A DNA stretch of 64,000 bases from Atherix ibis (lineage: Eukaryota > Arthropoda > Insecta > Diptera > Athericidae): NCBI GenBank assembly GCA_958298945.1, contig OY282610.1, positions 27,850,167 through 27,914,166 on the forward strand, written 5' to 3'. Under the pieces are notes generated by a model. The model did not search any database. It was not told where the DNA came from and saw only the letters and a program-made list of their open reading frames with translations. A program made the translations under genes and the position numbers. This document shows, in pieces, positions 61,577 to 64,000 of the stretch (within the stretch, counting starts at the first letter, position 1; every line of letters starts with the position of its first letter).

Positions 61577-61749
61577 CTTGTTTTTTGCAACTCTCGACGA
61601 ATTTTCTTGTATTTTGATTCTATTAAAAATGAATTTTAAATAACAATTTTGAAATAATTTTCTTTTCGTTTTTTTATTTTAATTCTAATATTATTGAATT
61701 AAATTTTATAAATAGATACACTGTATTTTGAGTGTTTCTAAGAGTAATA

Positions 61750-62810
61750 TAGGGTTATTGATTTTGTAGTTTGGAAAGTAAAGCTTTGCTATTTAACTGT
61801 TGTCAAGTTGTTATTAAAAGCAAAACTTGTTTAATTTGTCATTTTATATTTTGATAATTATTATTCTAAACAATGAGTTAAACATTGTAAAACTGTTCTA
61901 CAAATAATGCGTTTAAAATTGTAAAATTTTTCTACAAAAGTTGAAATTTTACCGTAGCCACGTTTCGTACTTTAAAATAATAAATTTCGATTAGACTCAT
62001 TTTCCCCTCGGTAGATACATCAATAAGCAAAATTTCCATTTGTAGGGCTCTGCAAACCCACAAGTGATTGTAAAGAAGCCCCTGTATCCTTCAAGAAGTG
62101 ACTGTCTGGTGTATATGGGACTCTGGAAACCCACAATTGACTGTTAAGAAGCCACTGTATCCATAAAAGATAACTGTATGGTGTATATGGGGCTCTGAAA
62201 ATCTACAAATGACTCTAAAGAAGCCACTGTATCCGCAAAATGTGCCGTCTGGAATATATGGGACTGTGAAAACCCACAAGTCACTGTGAAAAAGCCACTG
62301 TATCCGCAAAAAGTAGTTGTTTGGTGTATATGGAAGCCTGAAAAACCACAAGTGACTGTGAGTAAGCCACTGTATCCGCTAAATGTGACTGTCTGGTGTA
62401 CATTGGGCTCTGAAAATCTACAAGTGACTGTAAAGAAGCCACAGTATCCGCAAAAAGTGACTGTCTCGTGTATATGGGGCTCTCAAAATCTACTAGTGAC
62501 TGTAAACGAGCCACTGTATCTATGAGAAGTGACTGGCTGGTGTATATGGAGCTCTGAAAATCTACAAGTGACTGTAAAAAGCCACTGTATCCGAAAAATG
62601 TGACTGCCTGGAATATATGGGACTGTGAAAACCCACAAGTCACTGTGAAAAAGCCACTGTATCCGCAAAATGTGACTGTCTGGTGTATACGAGGCTCTGA
62701 AATTCTACAAGTAACTGTAAAGAAGCCACTGTATTCACAAAAAGTGACTGTCTGGTGTGCATTTTGGTTCGAAGGTATCAATGGCCCGAATTTCTTTGAC
62801 AATTAAGAAG
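61750..62810 (+). mobile_element. Mariner-like element carrying satellite array 6
   Basis: The left terminus near 61,750 reads AGGGTTATTGATTTTGTAGT, then the AACTGTTGTCAAGTTG leader. The segment before and after the first catalytic Asp follows at 61,985-62,035 (GATTAGACTCATTTTCCCCT, then ATCAATAAGCAAAAT). The array comes next and ends in the genuine downstream continuation WCAFWFEGINGPNFFDN at 62,756-62,804. The order is therefore transposase N-side, array, transposase C-side, all in the same direction. A right terminus was not found; the C-terminal half seems lost. Confidence 0.68.
62040..62760 (+). repeat. Transposase-derived 72-bp satellite array 6, coding frame largely kept
   Basis: About ten monomers. 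Plus-strand reading of consecutive units gives KPLYPQKVTVWCIWGSENLQ-type text with a 24-residue period; one frame stays open for 79 codons (62,286-62,525) and another for 68 codons (62,600-62,806). This shows most directly that the satellite is a repeated transposase segment, running from the W-G-S-E-N box to V-T-V-W-C. Long antisense open frames of the same stretch are by-products. Confidence 0.9.
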
Positions 62811-63060
62811 GATAGTGTTTTGCCGTCAATTCTGAACACTATAATCTAAATTTTTTGTTGAAACTTGTAGATTTAAATCTGAACCAGGACGCGCAATTTT
62901 AAGATTTGGTGATATCAATTAACCTTCAAGATCGTATTCGATTTGACGCTCTTGAACTTAAAAACCGATATCCGTTAAGTAATGGCTGAATTCCAGCCCG
63001 AAATATGCGAAAAAGTTAGGAAAATTTACCTTAAGAGAATGGAATTATGGAATAAATTTG
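62811..63060. other. Flank of element 6, possible transposase remnant
   Basis: The composition is more balanced than average, and short phrases such as GATATCAATTAACCTTCAAG might be old transposon text, but no motif can be read with confidence. Confidence 0.35.
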
Positions 63061-63065
63061 GTGGC

Positions 63066-63150
63066 AGGCATATGAATAATGGGTCGGCTTGGTAGCGCTA
63101 TCGTTAGACTACCATCCAAGGGGTTGTGAATTCGAATTCAACTAAGGCAT
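63066..63150 (+). mobile_element. Possible tRNA-derived SINE head
   Basis: GGCTTGGTAGCGCTATCGTT followed by AGACTACCATCCAAGGGGTT and GTGAATTCGAATTCAAC resembles a tRNA with A-box-like (TGGTAGCGC) and B-box-like (AATTCGAATTC) parts at the usual spacing. The cloverleaf is imperfect, so it is not a functional tRNA. No 3' tail or target duplication was determined. Confidence 0.45.
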
Positions 63151-64000
63151 GGTCCTACGATAATTCCCAAAAACAAACCACTTTATTTTCCATTCTACTT
63201 TAATTTCCTTACCCAGTTATAATTTTCTAAACAAAAAGTACAGAAAGAATACCTCGTCAGAAATACAGAAATATCAGCTTTCGAAAGGAAAACTGCACGA
63301 AAAATAATCGGTAGTACAGCTAAGTATAGTTACAGCTGACCGATCATCTGTTAACCGAACACAAAAACATGATCTTAAAACCGATATAAATATTATTAGA
63401 ACAAATGTTAAAAAAAATTTTTTTAAAATATTACATTGTATGTTTAATAGCAAAAATGAAAAAATATAATAAAATAAAAAATGAATTAAATCCTATATTT
63501 TAAATTTATTTTATTTACTTTTACTTTCCGATACACAATTTGGATCTTTATCTTTTAACGTTGTGTACTATAAATTTCAGGACTATATCAAGTCTTGATA
63601 AAAAATGATTTAGGAGAAATTTTCTCCTTAGTGTTTTGTAATTTTTATCCATGTTAGACAAAAATATACAGACAATTTGAGACAGTTAAGATGATGGTAA
63701 AGAAATCATACTATTTTCGATAAATATCACCATTTAAACAGAATTTTTATAAAAGGCATATTTTTCTTATGTACAGCAATAATTTCTATTTGATAAAAAC
63801 CAAAAAGAAATTTGATTAAAAATATTTTATTTTGAATTGAATCATTTCAATAGATTTGGTCTTTTATCATAATTATCACTAAAAAAGTTAATCGAACGAA
63901 AAAAAATAATAATAATAAAAAATATACTTAAAATATTTAAGTTTATGGCAGGGGTTAGTTAAAGTATGGTTTATTTTGGCGAAACTTTTTCAATGTCAAA
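63151..64000. other. Intergenic DNA to the end of the window, nothing recognised
   Basis: AT-rich without sustained frames, transposon ends or tandem repeats beyond short A/T runs and an (AAT)n run at about 63,905-63,920. Confidence 0.55.

Noticed and set aside
62281..62802. 173-codon open frame on the minus strand with repeated FFTVTCGFSESHIHQTV-type text
   Set aside because: It is the antisense of array 6. The sense strand matches transposase, and the antisense frame stays open only because the 72-bp unit is a multiple of three.
63066..63150. Functional tRNA gene
   Set aside because: Stems do not pair fully and the B-box departs from consensus; a tRNA-derived SINE or chance likeness fits better.

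Overview
The window is insect nuclear DNA, most likely from a fly. It is very AT-rich and intron-containing, with long low-complexity stretches, many decayed mariner/Tc1-type DNA transposons, and fragments of R1- and Jockey-like non-LTR retrotransposons. The fly assignment rests on two recognisable genes: a Dredd-type initiator caspase with a death-effector prodomain, and a short ionotropic receptor most like the co-receptor Ir76b. Species cannot be named from the sequence.

Genes lie only in the first 18 kb. Bases 1-5.6 kb are AT-rich DNA followed by a large inverted-repeat (foldback-like) element with mariner pieces inside. A proline/asparagine-rich nuclear-type protein is on the minus strand (7.5-8.5 kb, probably with a short last exon near 6.8 kb). 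It diverges across about 1.2 kb from the Dredd gene on the plus strand (9.75-11.62 kb, six exons, about 513 aa). Tail to tail with Dredd is the five-exon receptor on the minus strand (12.5-17.2 kb, about 584 aa). Dredd acts in the IMD immune/apoptotic pathway; the receptor is a membrane channel of chemosensory neurons. Nothing in the sequence links their functions.

The other 46 kb has no host coding gene that I can support. It holds an extensive transposon graveyard: decayed Tc1/mariner copies (22.6-28.2, 42.4-44.5, 54.7-56.7 kb), a clean mariner insertion nested in an older one with TA duplication (26,480-27,748), an R1-like retrotransposon end (30-31.4 kb), Jockey/RNase H remnants (48-50.3 kb) and several unrelated tandem repeats (36.2-38.1, 47.4-47.9, 58.1-59.2, 61.1-61.3 kb). 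Two or three less AT-rich patches (38.8-39.1, 45.1-45.8, 57.2-57.6 kb) could be 5' UTR or promoter of a gene whose coding exons lie outside the window.

The most striking discovery is a satellite family derived from a transposase. A 72-bp unit encodes 24 residues of a mariner-like transposase (from the W-G-S-E-N box to the V-T-V-W-C box). It has been amplified in tandem in at least six places (18.3-20.6, 31.6-32.4, 37.6-37.8, 40.7-41.7, 51.7-52.3, 62.0-62.8 kb). Four arrays still sit inside recognisable transposase flanks. One lies in an element with both terminal repeats and a TA duplication. One has evolved a higher-order repeat (215-bp trimers, then 285-bp tetramers), and one has escaped into an unrelated purine-rich repeat. 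Hairpins lie in or beside several of these arrays.
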